NCBI GenBank assembly: GCA_028716765.1
Contig: JAQUPC010000016.1
Coordinates: 1 to 24,727, forward strand
Origin: Alphaproteobacteria bacterium
Lineage (GTDB): Bacteria > Pseudomonadota > Alphaproteobacteria > UBA9219
DNA length: 24,727 bases
Direction: 5' to 3'
A program made the position numbers and the translations under genes. This document shows positions 15,017 through 23,067 of the stretch, in pieces (the stretch's first letter is position 1; the number at the start of each line of letters is the position of its first letter). Under the pieces are notes generated by a model that made no database searches, had not been told where the DNA came from, and saw nothing but the letters and a program-made list of their open reading frames with translations.

Positions 15017-15923
15017 AATCGATGACGGGCCGGTTGTGTTCGTCGCGGTCGAACATGCTGACGAAACGGTACTTGTATAAGATTTCCTCATGATTGTAGG
15101 CAAACCGGCCGTGCACGGTTTGACCGAACACGTCGTCGGTGCCGGAAAGAAGCACCACGATTTCCGTTTCGCTGTCGCAAAGCGATTGCGACGACTCGCC
15201 CATGAGCGGGCTTAGCTCGTCGATGGGGTGCCGCACCGTCCACGTAAGGTTGAAGAAAGAGCTCGCGGAGCGCAACAGCCGCAAGTCGTAAACGCGGCGT
15301 ATGGATTCGCCTTCCAGCGTTCTTTCGTTGCGCGAGAGCGAAACGTGGATTTGCGCCTGCAAAATCTGGTTGCCGCGCCGGTTGGCGGCGCGGAACATGA
15401 GCGTCGGCGCGCCTTCGTAGGGCGCGATGACGGCAAAGTGGCTGAACATGACGCGCGCGGACGGCCGCGAAAACCGGCTGAAGAACAAGCCGGAGATCAG
15501 GCCGAAGCAGATGAGGGCCACGAGGCTTTCGGCCGTGGCCACGGCGTTGGCGTAAAAACTTTGCGGCGAGATCACGCCGTAGCCCACCGTCGACAGCGTC
15601 TGAACGCTGAAGAAAAAAGCGTCGCGGAAAGAGCCGGGACGCGCGCCCTGAAGGCCGTGGGGGTCCACCAGATACAACAGGGCGAACAGGCAATTGACGA
15701 GCAGGTACGCCAAAGCGACGACGCCGATCACCTTGGGCCAGCTGAGCGCCAGCATATGGTGATACCAGTCGCGCGGATGACGGGGGCGGAGGCCGTGGCG
15801 CTTGACGTTGACCCGGCCGTCGCGCGTGACGAACCTGTGGGCCCGGCTTGGCGACGGAGGCCGGTGAGGCCTGTCGGGCGAGCGCCGGTCGTGGCGTGAC
15901 GGTTTGCGGGTGTGCGCGGACAT
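14970..15923 (-). CDS. Inward-rectifier-type potassium channel (KirBac family)
   Basis: The 317-residue protein has the Kir plan. An Arg/Pro-rich cytosolic N-terminus leads into an amphipathic slide helix (about 50-64), TM1 (64-86), a pore helix with the K+ selectivity filter TVGYG at 112-116, TM2 (126-150) ending FFSRFSRPSA, and a cytoplasmic immunoglobulin-like C-terminal domain of about 165 residues with MFRAANRRGNQI and the TWTVRHPIDELSPL segment. Such tetrameric channels conduct K+ across the inner membrane. The start ATG 15923 lies 60 bases after the stop of the co-directional unknown gene, so they may form a pair. Both are insertions between mnmE and mnmG, not part of the conserved cluster. 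Confidence 0.93.
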   Translation of the reverse strand: MSAHTRKPSRHDRRSPDRPHRPPSPSRAHRFVTRDGRVNVKRHGLRPRHPRDWYHHMLALSWPKVIGVVALAYLLVNCLFALLYLVDPHGLQGARPGSFRDAFFFSVQTLSTVGYGVISPQSFYANAVATAESLVALICFGLISGLFFSRFSRPSARVMFSHFAVIAPYEGAPTLMFRAANRRGNQILQAQIHVSLSRNERTLEGESIRRVYDLRLLRSASSFFNLTWTVRHPIDELSPLMGESSQSLCDSETEIVVLLSGTDDVFGQTVHGRFAYNHEEILYKYRFVSMFDRDEHNRPVIDFTKFDAVEPVPETGS

Positions 15924-15983
15924 GCCAGCGCACTATCGCGGAAAACCGTTAAATTTCGCTTTAGAAAGACGGGGAAACCGCGT

Positions 15984-16670
15984 TTAACCCGGTTTCGAGG
16001 GCGGAAGACACGGGTTTTTGCTGGTCCAAACAAGCCGCAAGGAGGGGCCCGGCCCGCTCCGGCGCAACGCGGCGTTCGGGGCGGAAGGCTTTTCCGGCGT
16101 TTTATGCGGCACGGTGAAATCTTCAGGCGACTGCATGACGTAGGCCAGGTCCTTAACGGTTCGAAAAACGTCTTCCGACAGATTGAGAGCGACGCGCTCG
16201 ATGGAATTCTCCGCCAATTCCCTTAAAAAATAAGCCGTGTTGAGAAGGCACGCCAGATCGTGGAACAGGCGGGCGATGCGCGACGTTGTATGCAGAAAAG
16301 GAGGCGTATTCCAACCGTCGCGCCGCGCCGCGCGCGTAAGCGCGTGCATAAGATCGTTGCCGAAATCGGCGGCCGTGGGCTCGAAGGCGGCGTACGAGTT
16401 GATCCACCGGTTCATCGGCGCGTATTTCTTCCCCATCATCTCCGGCGCCGGATCAATGTGTAGCGGAAGCCAGCAAAGCCCCTCGAGCCGTTGCCCTATG
16501 GCCTGGAGGCCGAAGCGCTCGGCGCGCACGTAGGCGAAGGCGTATTTTTCGCGGCTGGTGAGACGTTCGTGCAGGAGCAGGCAAAGAATATCGTTCCTTT
16601 CCTGCTGCAAATCTTTTTGCGCATGGTTGATGTGTTCACAAAGCTCGCTAAGGTGAACCAGCCTTCGCAT
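15984..16670 (-). CDS. Hypothetical cytosolic helical protein
   Basis: The 228-residue protein is not recognised. It begins MRRLVHLSELCEHINHAQ, is predicted by eye to be mostly alpha-helical, and has no signal peptide or membrane span. A Trp/Pro-rich middle (LCWLPLHIDPAPEMMGKKYAPMNR region, about 75-100) could be a binding site, and the last 40 residues are low-complexity. ATG 16670 is chosen because AGGAAA precedes it at normal distance; an upstream TTG at 16715 would add 15 residues and start at the parS-like site. It is followed at 60 bases by the K+ channel gene. A role with the channel is possible only by proximity. Confidence 0.65.
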   Translation of the reverse strand: MRRLVHLSELCEHINHAQKDLQQERNDILCLLLHERLTSREKYAFAYVRAERFGLQAIGQRLEGLCWLPLHIDPAPEMMGKKYAPMNRWINSYAAFEPTAADFGNDLMHALTRAARRDGWNTPPFLHTTSRIARLFHDLACLLNTAYFLRELAENSIERVALNLSEDVFRTVKDLAYVMQSPEDFTVPHKTPEKPSAPNAALRRSGPGPSLRLVWTSKNPCLPPSKPG

Positions 16671-16714
16671 GTGCGTTTCCTGAAATGCTTTTCCCGGCCA
16701 TTTTCCGCTCTGCA

Positions 16715-16730
16715 ATATCCACGTGGAACA
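16715..16730. promoter_or_regulatory. Degenerate parS-like site
   Basis: The core CCACGTGG (16719-16726) and the complete right half GGAACA match the parS form TGTTCCACGTGGAACA; the left arm reads ATAT, three mismatches of 16. It sits between the unknown minus-strand gene and mnmG, about 2 kb from the perfect site in rsmG. Confidence 0.55.
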
Positions 16731-16774
16731 ATATCGTCCTTGCCCTTATTTTAACGCCAAGAGATGGGGAAGTT

Positions 16775-16790
16775 ATTAACAGACGTTAAT
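16775..16790. promoter_or_regulatory. Perfect inverted repeat upstream of mnmG (operator-like)
   Basis: ATTAAC and GTTAAT are separated by four bases, giving TTAA-N6-TTAA. This is close to the CtrA pattern TTAA-N7-TTAA but one base short. It lies about 80 bases before the mnmG start in an AT-rich promoter region, so it may be a repressor or cell-cycle regulator site. Confidence 0.4.
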
Positions 16791-16867
16791 TTGTTGGAAA
16801 ATTTCACAAAAACAAGCAATAGCCCGTATTTGCTTTATTCCCGGCCATTCACTATATCCTTCCGGCC

Positions 16868-18763
16868 ATGGAAGGATCAGACACGAAATTCGACGTGATC
16901 GTCGTTGGCGGCGGGCATGCGGGCTGCGAGGCCGCGGCGGCGGCAGCGCGCATGGGCGCGCGCACGCTTCTGGCAACGCACAAAATCGCGACGCTTGGCG
17001 AAATGTCGTGCAATCCTGCCATCGGCGGACTTGGCAAAGGGCATCTTGTGCGCGAAATCGACGCGCTCGACGGCGTCATGGGCCGCGTGGCCGATAAGGG
17101 CGGCATCCAGTTTCGCGTGCTGAACCGGAGCAAAGGCCCGGCCGTGCGCGGACTGCGCTGCCAGGCCGATCGCAAGCTTTACCGCAACGCGATGCAGGAA
17201 GAGCTGCTGAATTACCCCAATCTCACCGTGCTGGAAATCGCGGTTGAAGACATTGTTGTTGATTCCCGCGCCGGTTGTACAAAGGTTTTGGGAATTGCCG
17301 GCGCCGATGGAACGGAATACTGCGCCGGGGCCGTTATTATCACGACGGGAACGTTCCTTGACGGCGTTTTGCATACCGGCGAAGAGACAACGCCGGGCGG
17401 ACGCGTGAACGAACCGCCCTCGGTAGGCCTGTCAAAAGCGCTTAAAAAAATCGGTTTTCCTCTTGCCCGCCTTAAAACGGGTACGCCGTGCCGTCTGGAT
17501 GGCCGCACGATCGACTGGAGCGGGCTTGTCATGCAAGGCGGCGACGAACCGCCGGAGCCGTTCTCGACGCTTACGAGTGCAATAACGAACCCTCAAGTAT
17601 CCTGCGCCATCACGCATACAAGCGAAGCGACCCACGAACTTATACGGGCCAATCTTCATCGCGCGCCTATGTACTCGGGGAAAATTCAGAGCATAGGCCC
17701 GCGCTATTGCCCGTCGATCGAGGGAAAAATCGTCAACTTCCCCGACAAAACCCGGCACCAGATTTTCCTTGAGCCTGAAGGTCTGGACGATATTACGGTT
17801 TACCCGAACGGAATTTCAACCTCCCTGCCCCGCGATGTCCAGCTTGGAATGCTGAAGACAATCAAGGGCTTGGAAAACGCCGTCATGTTCCGGCCCGGCT
17901 ATGCCATCGAATACGATTACTGCGATCCTCGCGAACTGCGTTCGACGCTGGAAACGAAGCTGGTGCTGGGCTTGTATTTCGCGGGCCAGATCAACGGCAC
18001 CACAGGCTATGAAGAGGCTGCGGCCCTAGGCCTTATGGCCGGACTTAATGCTGCCCTTAAGGTGGCCGGGGCCGAACCGTTTACGCTGGACCGGTCGCAG
18101 GCCTACATCGGCGTTATGATCGACGATCTGATCACGCGCGGCGTGACCGAGCCCTACCGCATGTTCACCTCCCGCGCCGAATACAGGCTGACCCTGAGGT
18201 CCGATAATGCCGACCAGCGGTTGACGGACATCGGCATCAAGCTTGGCTGCGTCGGCGGCGAGCGCCAAAAGGCCTTCAGGGCCAAACAGGATAGCCTTGA
18301 GGGCGCCAGAACGCTCGTCAGGAAGCTTGGCGCCACCCCGAGCCAGCTGGCCAAACACGGCCTCAGGATCAATCAGGATGGCGTTAGGCGGACTGTGGCC
18401 GATCTTTTGGCTTACCCCGAAATCAAGCTTGCCCAGCTTGTTTCCGTTTGGCCCGAACTTGCCGGATTCAATGCCGCCGTTGTCGAACAGCTCGAGGTCG
18501 ACAGCAAATACGCTGGCTATATGGACCGGCAAAACTCTGACATAAGGGCCTTCCGTAAGGACGAAGCCCTCAGACTTCCGTCAGACATCGATCTGGATTT
18601 GATAGGAAGCTTGTCCACGGAAATACGCCAAAGACTGCGGCAGATAAAGTCGGAGACTTTGGGGGCGGCCGCGCGTATTCCGGGCGTGACGCCGGCAGCC
18701 GTTGTCGCGCTTCTACGCTTCGTTCAAAAAGGGCAGAAAACTAAGGAAAACCGCGGTGTCTGA
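16868..18763 (+). CDS. mnmG: tRNA uridine-5-carboxymethylaminomethyl modification enzyme MnmG (GidA)
   Basis: The 631-residue FAD- and NADH-dependent enzyme partners MnmE in modifying U34 of tRNA. The FAD-binding [10 protein letters not shown] at 14-23, the [13 protein letters not shown] segment, the family signature [12 protein letters not shown] around 277-288 and a helical C-terminal tRNA/MnmE-binding domain are all present. ATG 16868 follows an AT-rich upstream region with two palindromes. The stop overlaps the rsmG start by eight bases. It begins the plus-strand run mnmG-rsmG-parA-sbp-parB. Confidence 0.98.
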   Translation: MEGSDTKFDVIVVGGGHAGCEAAAAAARMGARTLLATHKIATLGEMSCNPAIGGLGKGHLVREIDALDGVMGRVADKGGIQFRVLNRSKGPAVRGLRCQADRKLYRNAMQEELLNYPNLTVLEIAVEDIVVDSRAGCTKVLGIAGADGTEYCAGAVIITTGTFLDGVLHTGEETTPGGRVNEPPSVGLSKALKKIGFPLARLKTGTPCRLDGRTIDWSGLVMQGGDEPPEPFSTLTSAITNPQVSCAITHTSEATHELIRANLHRAPMYSGKIQSIGPRYCPSIEGKIVNFPDKTRHQIFLEPEGLDDITVYPNGISTSLPRDVQLGMLKTIKGLENAVMFRPGYAIEYDYCDPRELRSTLETKLVLGLYFAGQINGTTGYEEAAALGLMAGLNAALKVAGAEPFTLDRSQAYIGVMIDDLITRGVTEPYRMFTSRAEYRLTLRSDNADQRLTDIGIKLGCVGGERQKAFRAKQDSLEGARTLVRKLGATPSQLAKHGLRINQDGVRRTVADLLAYPEIKLAQLVSVWPELAGFNAAVVEQLEVDSKYAGYMDRQNSDIRAFRKDEALRLPSDIDLDLIGSLSTEIRQRLRQIKSETLGAAARIPGVTPAAVVALLRFVQKGQKTKENRGV

Positions 18764-19421
18764 GGCCCCTATAGGCGAAAAAAACGAGGTTTTCAGCCAT
18801 TTTTCAGTTCCACGTGGAACTCGGGAAAAGCTGGAGCGCTATGTTGAGCTGTTGCAGGAATGGAATGAGCGCATAAATCTCGTCGCCGCAAACTCCCTTT
18901 CCCATGTCTGGAGCCGCCATATTCTCGACAGCGCCCAGCTCTACCCCCTCGTCCCGGCCTCGGCAAAATCCCTCGCCGACCTTGGCAGTGGCGCAGGCTT
19001 TCCCGGAATGGTGCTGGCGATTATGGGCGCGCCCAACGTTCATTTAATCGAGAGAATCGGCAAGAAAGCATCGTTCCTCCGCGCCGTTTCTATAGAACTT
19101 GCGCTTGACGCCGTGGTGCATCAGGAGCGCATTGAGGCGATTCGCGGTTTTCATGCGGATGTTGTTACCGCTAGGGCGCTTAAGGCCTTGCCGGAACTCC
19201 TAAGGCTGGCCAAGCCGTTGATGCACAAAGATTCTATCTGCCTGTTTTTAAAGGGCCAAAAAACGGACGAGGAATTGACAGAAGCGAAAAAATATTGGAC
19301 ATTCGTTTGCGAAAAGATCCCGAGCCTAAGCGATCGATCCGGCACCGTACTGAAAATAAGTAATCTGAAAGCCAAGCATTCTCATGAATTCCGGCGCCCA
19401 TCACGAAGGAACAAAAGATAA
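18756..19421 (+). CDS. rsmG: 16S rRNA (guanine-N7)-methyltransferase RsmG (GidB)
   Basis: The 221-residue enzyme methylates the G527-equivalent of 16S rRNA using S-adenosylmethionine. [16 protein letters not shown] near the N-terminus, the SAM-binding [14 protein letters not shown] loop and the [13 protein letters not shown] strand identify it. I choose GTG 18756 because AAGGAAAA lies 6-13 bases upstream and the length is then normal; the frame stays open further up through the end of mnmG. It overlaps mnmG by 8 bases and parA by 38. Codons for Ser-Val-Pro-Arg-Gly-Thr near the start carry a perfect parS palindrome. Confidence 0.95.
   Translation: MSEAPIGEKNEVFSHFSVPRGTREKLERYVELLQEWNERINLVAANSLSHVWSRHILDSAQLYPLVPASAKSLADLGSGAGFPGMVLAIMGAPNVHLIERIGKKASFLRAVSIELALDAVVHQERIEAIRGFHADVVTARALKALPELLRLAKPLMHKDSICLFLKGQKTDEELTEAKKYWTFVCEKIPSLSDRSGTVLKISNLKAKHSHEFRRPSRRNKR
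18806..18821. promoter_or_regulatory. parS: parS centromere site, perfect palindrome
   Basis: AGTTCCACGTGGAACT is a perfect 16-base palindrome with the CCACGTGG core and arms of the ParB recognition family (TGTTTCACGTGAAACA and its alphaproteobacterial GTTCCACGTGGAAC form). It lies inside the 5' coding part of rsmG, 2.3 kb before parB and about 12 kb from the proposed oriC, the usual distance range for parS. Confidence 0.88.
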
Positions 19422-20262
19422 CGTCCACGAAAAGCCGTGGTGCCGGGTCATTGCCATCGTCAATCAAAAAGGCGGCGTAGGAAAAACGACGACCGCGGTC
19501 AATCTGGCAACGGCCATGGCCGCCGTCGGCAAGCGCGTCTTGATCGTCGACGCCGATCCGCAAGGCAACGCTTCGACGGGGTTCGGCATTCCGCGGTCCG
19601 AACGTGGCGCAGGATGCTACGAGATGATGTTCGACGGCCTGTCGGTCGAGGAAACGGCCGTTGCGACGCCGATACCGAATCTTTCGATCGTCACGTCATC
19701 GGTCGATCTCGCGGGCGCGGAAATTCAGCTTGTGAACACGGAGCGCCGCGAATACCGCATGCGCGAGGCGTTCGGGCGCAGCGCAAAAGATTACGATTTT
19801 ATCCTGATCGACTGTCCGCCGTCGCTTAATCTGATTACGCTGAACGCGCTGGTCGCGGCCGATGCGATCCTCGTTCCGCTGCAGGTCGAGTTTTACGCGC
19901 TCGAAGGCATGAGCAGCCTTTTGCAAACGGTCGACGCGATCCGCGCGCGCTTTAATCCGGAGCTCGAGATACAAGGGGTTGTGCTGACGATGTTCGACAA
20001 ACGCAACAGCTTGTCGGAAGCGGTTGCAAAAGACGTTCGCGAATTTTTCGGCGATCTTGTTTATGAAACGGTGATCCCGCGCAACGTCCGCGTTTCCGAA
20101 GCCCCGTCGCACGGGAAACCCGTGCTTCTCTACGATTTGAAGTGCATCGGCAGCCGCGCCTATATGCTGATGGCGGGCGAATTGCTGCGCCGCGAAGAAA
20201 TCAAAAAAGAAGAACATGATAATAAAAGCAAAGACTTAGACAACAGGAGCCAGGTCGCATGA
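19384..20262 (+). CDS. parA: Chromosome-partitioning ATPase ParA
   Basis: The 292-residue Walker-type ATPase binds DNA non-specifically when ATP-bound and pulls ParB-parS complexes apart. The deviant Walker A KGGVGKTT at 29-36, the VDADPQGN A' motif around residues 57-64, and the DCPPSL Walker B region are intact. It carries about 20 extra N-terminal residues before the ATPase fold. ATG 19384 lies inside the end of rsmG (38-base overlap), so translation is coupled. Its stop overlaps the next ATG by four bases, and that next gene is not parB but a periplasmic binding protein, which is unusual. Confidence 0.97.
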   Translation: MNSGAHHEGTKDNVHEKPWCRVIAIVNQKGGVGKTTTAVNLATAMAAVGKRVLIVDADPQGNASTGFGIPRSERGAGCYEMMFDGLSVEETAVATPIPNLSIVTSSVDLAGAEIQLVNTERREYRMREAFGRSAKDYDFILIDCPPSLNLITLNALVAADAILVPLQVEFYALEGMSSLLQTVDAIRARFNPELEIQGVVLTMFDKRNSLSEAVAKDVREFFGDLVYETVIPRNVRVSEAPSHGKPVLLYDLKCIGSRAYMLMAGELLRREEIKKEEHDNKSKDLDNRSQVA

Positions 20263-21137
20263 AACCTGCGCCAAACAAAATGGTTGTCGTTACTTTGATC
20301 GTTGTGCTTGCCGCGTTAGGGGGCGCGTTTCTTTGCGCTGCGCCGTCAACAGGAAACGCGTCAAAAAAAGAAACGGCATTCGAGCGCGTCATGAAAACAC
20401 GCACGATACGCTGCGCCTATGCCGCATGGCCGCCGTATTTTGTGATCGATCCAAACACCAAAGCAAAAAGCGGCGTATTTTTTGAGGTTATGGAAGCCAT
20501 AGGAAAAACGGCCAACCTGAAGATCGATTGGCAAGAGGACGTCAATTATTCGCTGATAGACCAAACGCTCAACGGGGGCAGAACGGATGTCTTTTGCGGG
20601 CTCATTTGGACAAGCTCCGGCCGCGCGCAACGCATGGAATTTACCTCGCCCATAGCTTATGCGCCCCTCTATGTTTACGCGCGCGAAGGCGATAGGCGTT
20701 ATGACAACAACGTGGAATCCATAAACGACGAAAAAACCACAATTTCAGTCGTCGATGGCACGACGAACAAAGGCGTAGCGGATGTGGAGTTTCCCAGGGC
20801 CAAAAGAAGTTCGCTTCCGGAAATGTCCGACGGCGTGCAGATGTATACGGATGTTTCTGCCGGAAAGGCCGATGTCGCCATCGCCAGCCCGGACATTATC
20901 TATGACTACAACCGGAACAATCCGGAGCGCAAATTGCGCCGCGTTCAAAGCGCCGCGCCTCTTCGGCTGTTCGGCGAGGTGTTCGGGGTCGCCAAGGGCG
21001 AATGGGAATTGCGCGATCTTTTGAACGTCTCGATCGCCGAGCTGCATGGCAACGGAACCATAGAACGCATTCTCAAGAAACACGAAAAAGTTCCGGACGC
21101 ATTGTTTCGTGTAGCTAAACCTTATGTTTCTAATTAA
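20259..21137 (+). CDS. Periplasmic solute-binding protein (SBP_bac_3-like) between parA and parB
   Basis: The 292-residue protein has an N-terminal hydrophobic segment (8-29) acting as signal or anchor, without a clear lipobox. The family 3 solute-binding fold follows: TRTIRCAYAAWPPYF as the first strand, FFEVMEAIGK, the GRAQRMEFTSPIAYAPLYVYAR hinge segment with a ligand-type Arg, and GEWELRDLLN near the C-terminus. Such proteins bind amino acids or similar small solutes for ABC transport or sensing. No permease or ATPase gene is near. ATG 20259 overlaps the parA stop (ATGA), and only 17 bases separate the stop from parB, so it is embedded in the par operon. A diverged paralogue lies at 22111-22947 on the other strand. 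Confidence 0.88.
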   Translation: MKPAPNKMVVVTLIVVLAALGGAFLCAAPSTGNASKKETAFERVMKTRTIRCAYAAWPPYFVIDPNTKAKSGVFFEVMEAIGKTANLKIDWQEDVNYSLIDQTLNGGRTDVFCGLIWTSSGRAQRMEFTSPIAYAPLYVYAREGDRRYDNNVESINDEKTTISVVDGTTNKGVADVEFPRAKRSSLPEMSDGVQMYTDVSAGKADVAIASPDIIYDYNRNNPERKLRRVQSAAPLRLFGEVFGVAKGEWELRDLLNVSIAELHGNGTIERILKKHEKVPDALFRVAKPYVSN

Positions 21138-21154
21138 CTCGTGGAACTTCGCAC

Positions 21155-22090
21155 ATGACGACTAAACCTGCTTCCAAACCGGCCCCTCTCGGACGCGGCC
21201 TTTCCGCCCTGTTCGGCGATTCGGACACCGCGTACCAGCCGCGCCCGATCGCCGTGACGGCGATCGACGCGGCCGAAAAAGACAAGCCCGGCACGGCGCA
21301 ACTTATGCTGCCGGTCGAGCGCATACAGCCGGGCGCTTTCCAGCCGCGCCGCCGTTTCGACGAAGACGCCATCAAGGGGCTTGCGGATTCGATCCGCGAG
21401 CGCGGCGTGGTGCAGCCGTTGATGGTGCGGCCGGTCGAAGGGCAAAAGGATTCGTATGAAATCATCGCCGGCGAACGCCGCTGGCGCGCCGCGCAACAGG
21501 CCGGGCTGCATGAAGTGCCGGTTTTGATCCGTACGCTTTCGGATCGTGAAGCGCTGGAGATCGGCCTTATCGAAAACGTGCAGCGGCAGGATCTCTCGCC
21601 GCTTGAGGAAGCCGAAGGCTACCGCCGCCTGATGGAAGAGTTCCAGCATTCGCAAGACGGGCTGGCCAAGGTCGTCGGCAAAAGCCGCCCGCACATCACC
21701 AACATGTTGCGTCTTTTGACGCTGCCGACCGCCGTGAAACAGATGATCGACGGCGGCCAGTTGACGATGGGGCATGCGCGCGCGTTGATCACCGCGAAAA
21801 ATCCTTTGTCGCTTGCCGAGGAAATCGTGAAAAAGGGCATGAGCGTGCGGCAGGCCGAAGCGCTGGCCAAGCGCGAATCCGACGGCCGCTTCGCCAAGAA
21901 AAAGAAAACCGCCGCGTCGATTGCGCCGGACGCGAACATCGCCGCGCTGGAAAAAGAAATGGAAAACGCGCTCGGCCTCAAGGTGAAAATCAGCGCCGAC
22001 GCCAAAACCGGCTTTACGACCGGAAGCGTGACGGTGCACTACAGCAGCCTCGAACAGCTGGACGGCGTGATCCGGAAGCTGCGGGCGTAG
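21155..22090 (+). CDS. parB: Chromosome-partitioning protein ParB
   Basis: The 311-residue DNA-binding CTPase loads at parS and spreads as a clamp. The N-terminal LGRGLSALFG (12-21) is the ParA-interaction peptide, GERRWRA (106-112) and ENVQR (140-144) form the CTP-binding core, the helix-turn-helix around LAKVVGKSRPHITNMLRLL reads parS, and the C-terminal dimerisation segment ends VIRKLRA. No Shine-Dalgarno sequence is evident before ATG 21155; the sequence there (AACTCGTGGAAC, 21137-21148) resembles half a parS site. It is the last plus-strand gene of the cluster. Confidence 0.97.
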   Translation: MTTKPASKPAPLGRGLSALFGDSDTAYQPRPIAVTAIDAAEKDKPGTAQLMLPVERIQPGAFQPRRRFDEDAIKGLADSIRERGVVQPLMVRPVEGQKDSYEIIAGERRWRAAQQAGLHEVPVLIRTLSDREALEIGLIENVQRQDLSPLEEAEGYRRLMEEFQHSQDGLAKVVGKSRPHITNMLRLLTLPTAVKQMIDGGQLTMGHARALITAKNPLSLAEEIVKKGMSVRQAEALAKRESDGRFAKKKKTAASIAPDANIAALEKEMENALGLKVKISADAKTGFTTGSVTVHYSSLEQLDGVIRKLRA

Positions 22091-22110
22091 GCATCAGCAG
22101 AAACGGCTTT

Positions 22111-22947
22111 CTATTTTTTTGGGCTTGAGGAAAAGTCTTTCGTTGGAAAAAGATAATCCGAATCGAACGTGCCGTTATACTTGTTAATCGTTTGTTCGAT
22201 AAATCCGTCATTCTTAAGTTGATCAAGGGCGCTGTTGATTATGTCGCGCAAATGAAATTCGCCGCGCTTCAAGAAGACAAGTTCAGGATAAATCTGTATA
22301 GGCGCGACACCCGGCACTGCTTTTAAGCGACCGTTGTTGGCTTTGGAAAAGCCGTTTGCTGTTCCCCGATCCATCATAACAAGGTCGGCCTTGTTCGTTG
22401 TCACCTGAAGCATGACATCGCTTACGGAAGCGGAGGGCGGAAGAGATTTGATAGAGGCGCGGGGGAATTTTTCCTTTGCCAGATCGTAGGAAAAATCCGC
22501 ATCGATGGCGGAGATGCTTATGCCCGGCGCGTTGGCTTTGTCGAGGCCGTTGTCAAAGCGGCGGTCATCCGCCCGGGCGTAGGCGTGAACGGGCGAATAA
22601 AAGAGGGGCGCGGAAAAAGACATGGTTTGGACACGCGGCGGATTAGGCCACAGCGTCGCACACATCGCGTCGATTTTGTTTGTCTCGAGGCCGGTGACGA
22701 TGTCGCCTATTCCGATCTCGGCGACCCACGCAATGGCCAGCCCGAGTCTTTTCCCAACGGCCTCCATGATTTCATAATTGATTCCCGACAAGGTTTGCGT
22801 GTTCGGGGCTTTGTCGAAATATGGCGGCGCGACGAAATAACCGCAGCGAATCGTCTTTGTTTGCAGAACGCGATCCGTAACGTCGCCGGCCAGAGCTGGC
22901 GATGAAAGCAAAACAGCCACTAACGCTATACCCAGACCCCTGAACAT
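22111..22947 (-). CDS. Periplasmic solute-binding protein, paralogue of the one inside the par operon
   Basis: The 278-residue protein has a signal peptide ending Ala-Leu-Ala at about residue 20-21 and the family 3 solute-binding fold (TKTIRCGYFVAPPYF, YEIMEAVGKRLGL, PPRVQTMSFSAPLFYSPVHAYAR, GEFHLRDIINSALDQL). Aligned by eye with the 20259-21137 product, it shares motifs over the whole length, including the unusual YAR-x-x-D-RR-[FY]-DN stretch after the hinge, so the two are paralogues. GAGGAGA precedes ATG 22947. It converges with parB, with 20 bases between stops. No transporter partners are in the window; the ligand is unknown. Confidence 0.88.
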   Translation of the reverse strand: MFRGLGIALVAVLLSSPALAGDVTDRVLQTKTIRCGYFVAPPYFDKAPNTQTLSGINYEIMEAVGKRLGLAIAWVAEIGIGDIVTGLETNKIDAMCATLWPNPPRVQTMSFSAPLFYSPVHAYARADDRRFDNGLDKANAPGISISAIDADFSYDLAKEKFPRASIKSLPPSASVSDVMLQVTTNKADLVMMDRGTANGFSKANNGRLKAVPGVAPIQIYPELVFLKRGEFHLRDIINSALDQLKNDGFIEQTINKYNGTFDSDYLFPTKDFSSSPKK

Positions 22948-23067
22948 TGTGCGTTCTCCTCGTTTGTCTGAACATCAGGTTCGCACATTCGGGCCGGCTG
23001 GACAACTTAAGGCCGCCGTGTTTGTTCGTTGGCCACGACACGCCGTCGTCGAAAGCCGCGGTGCCGA

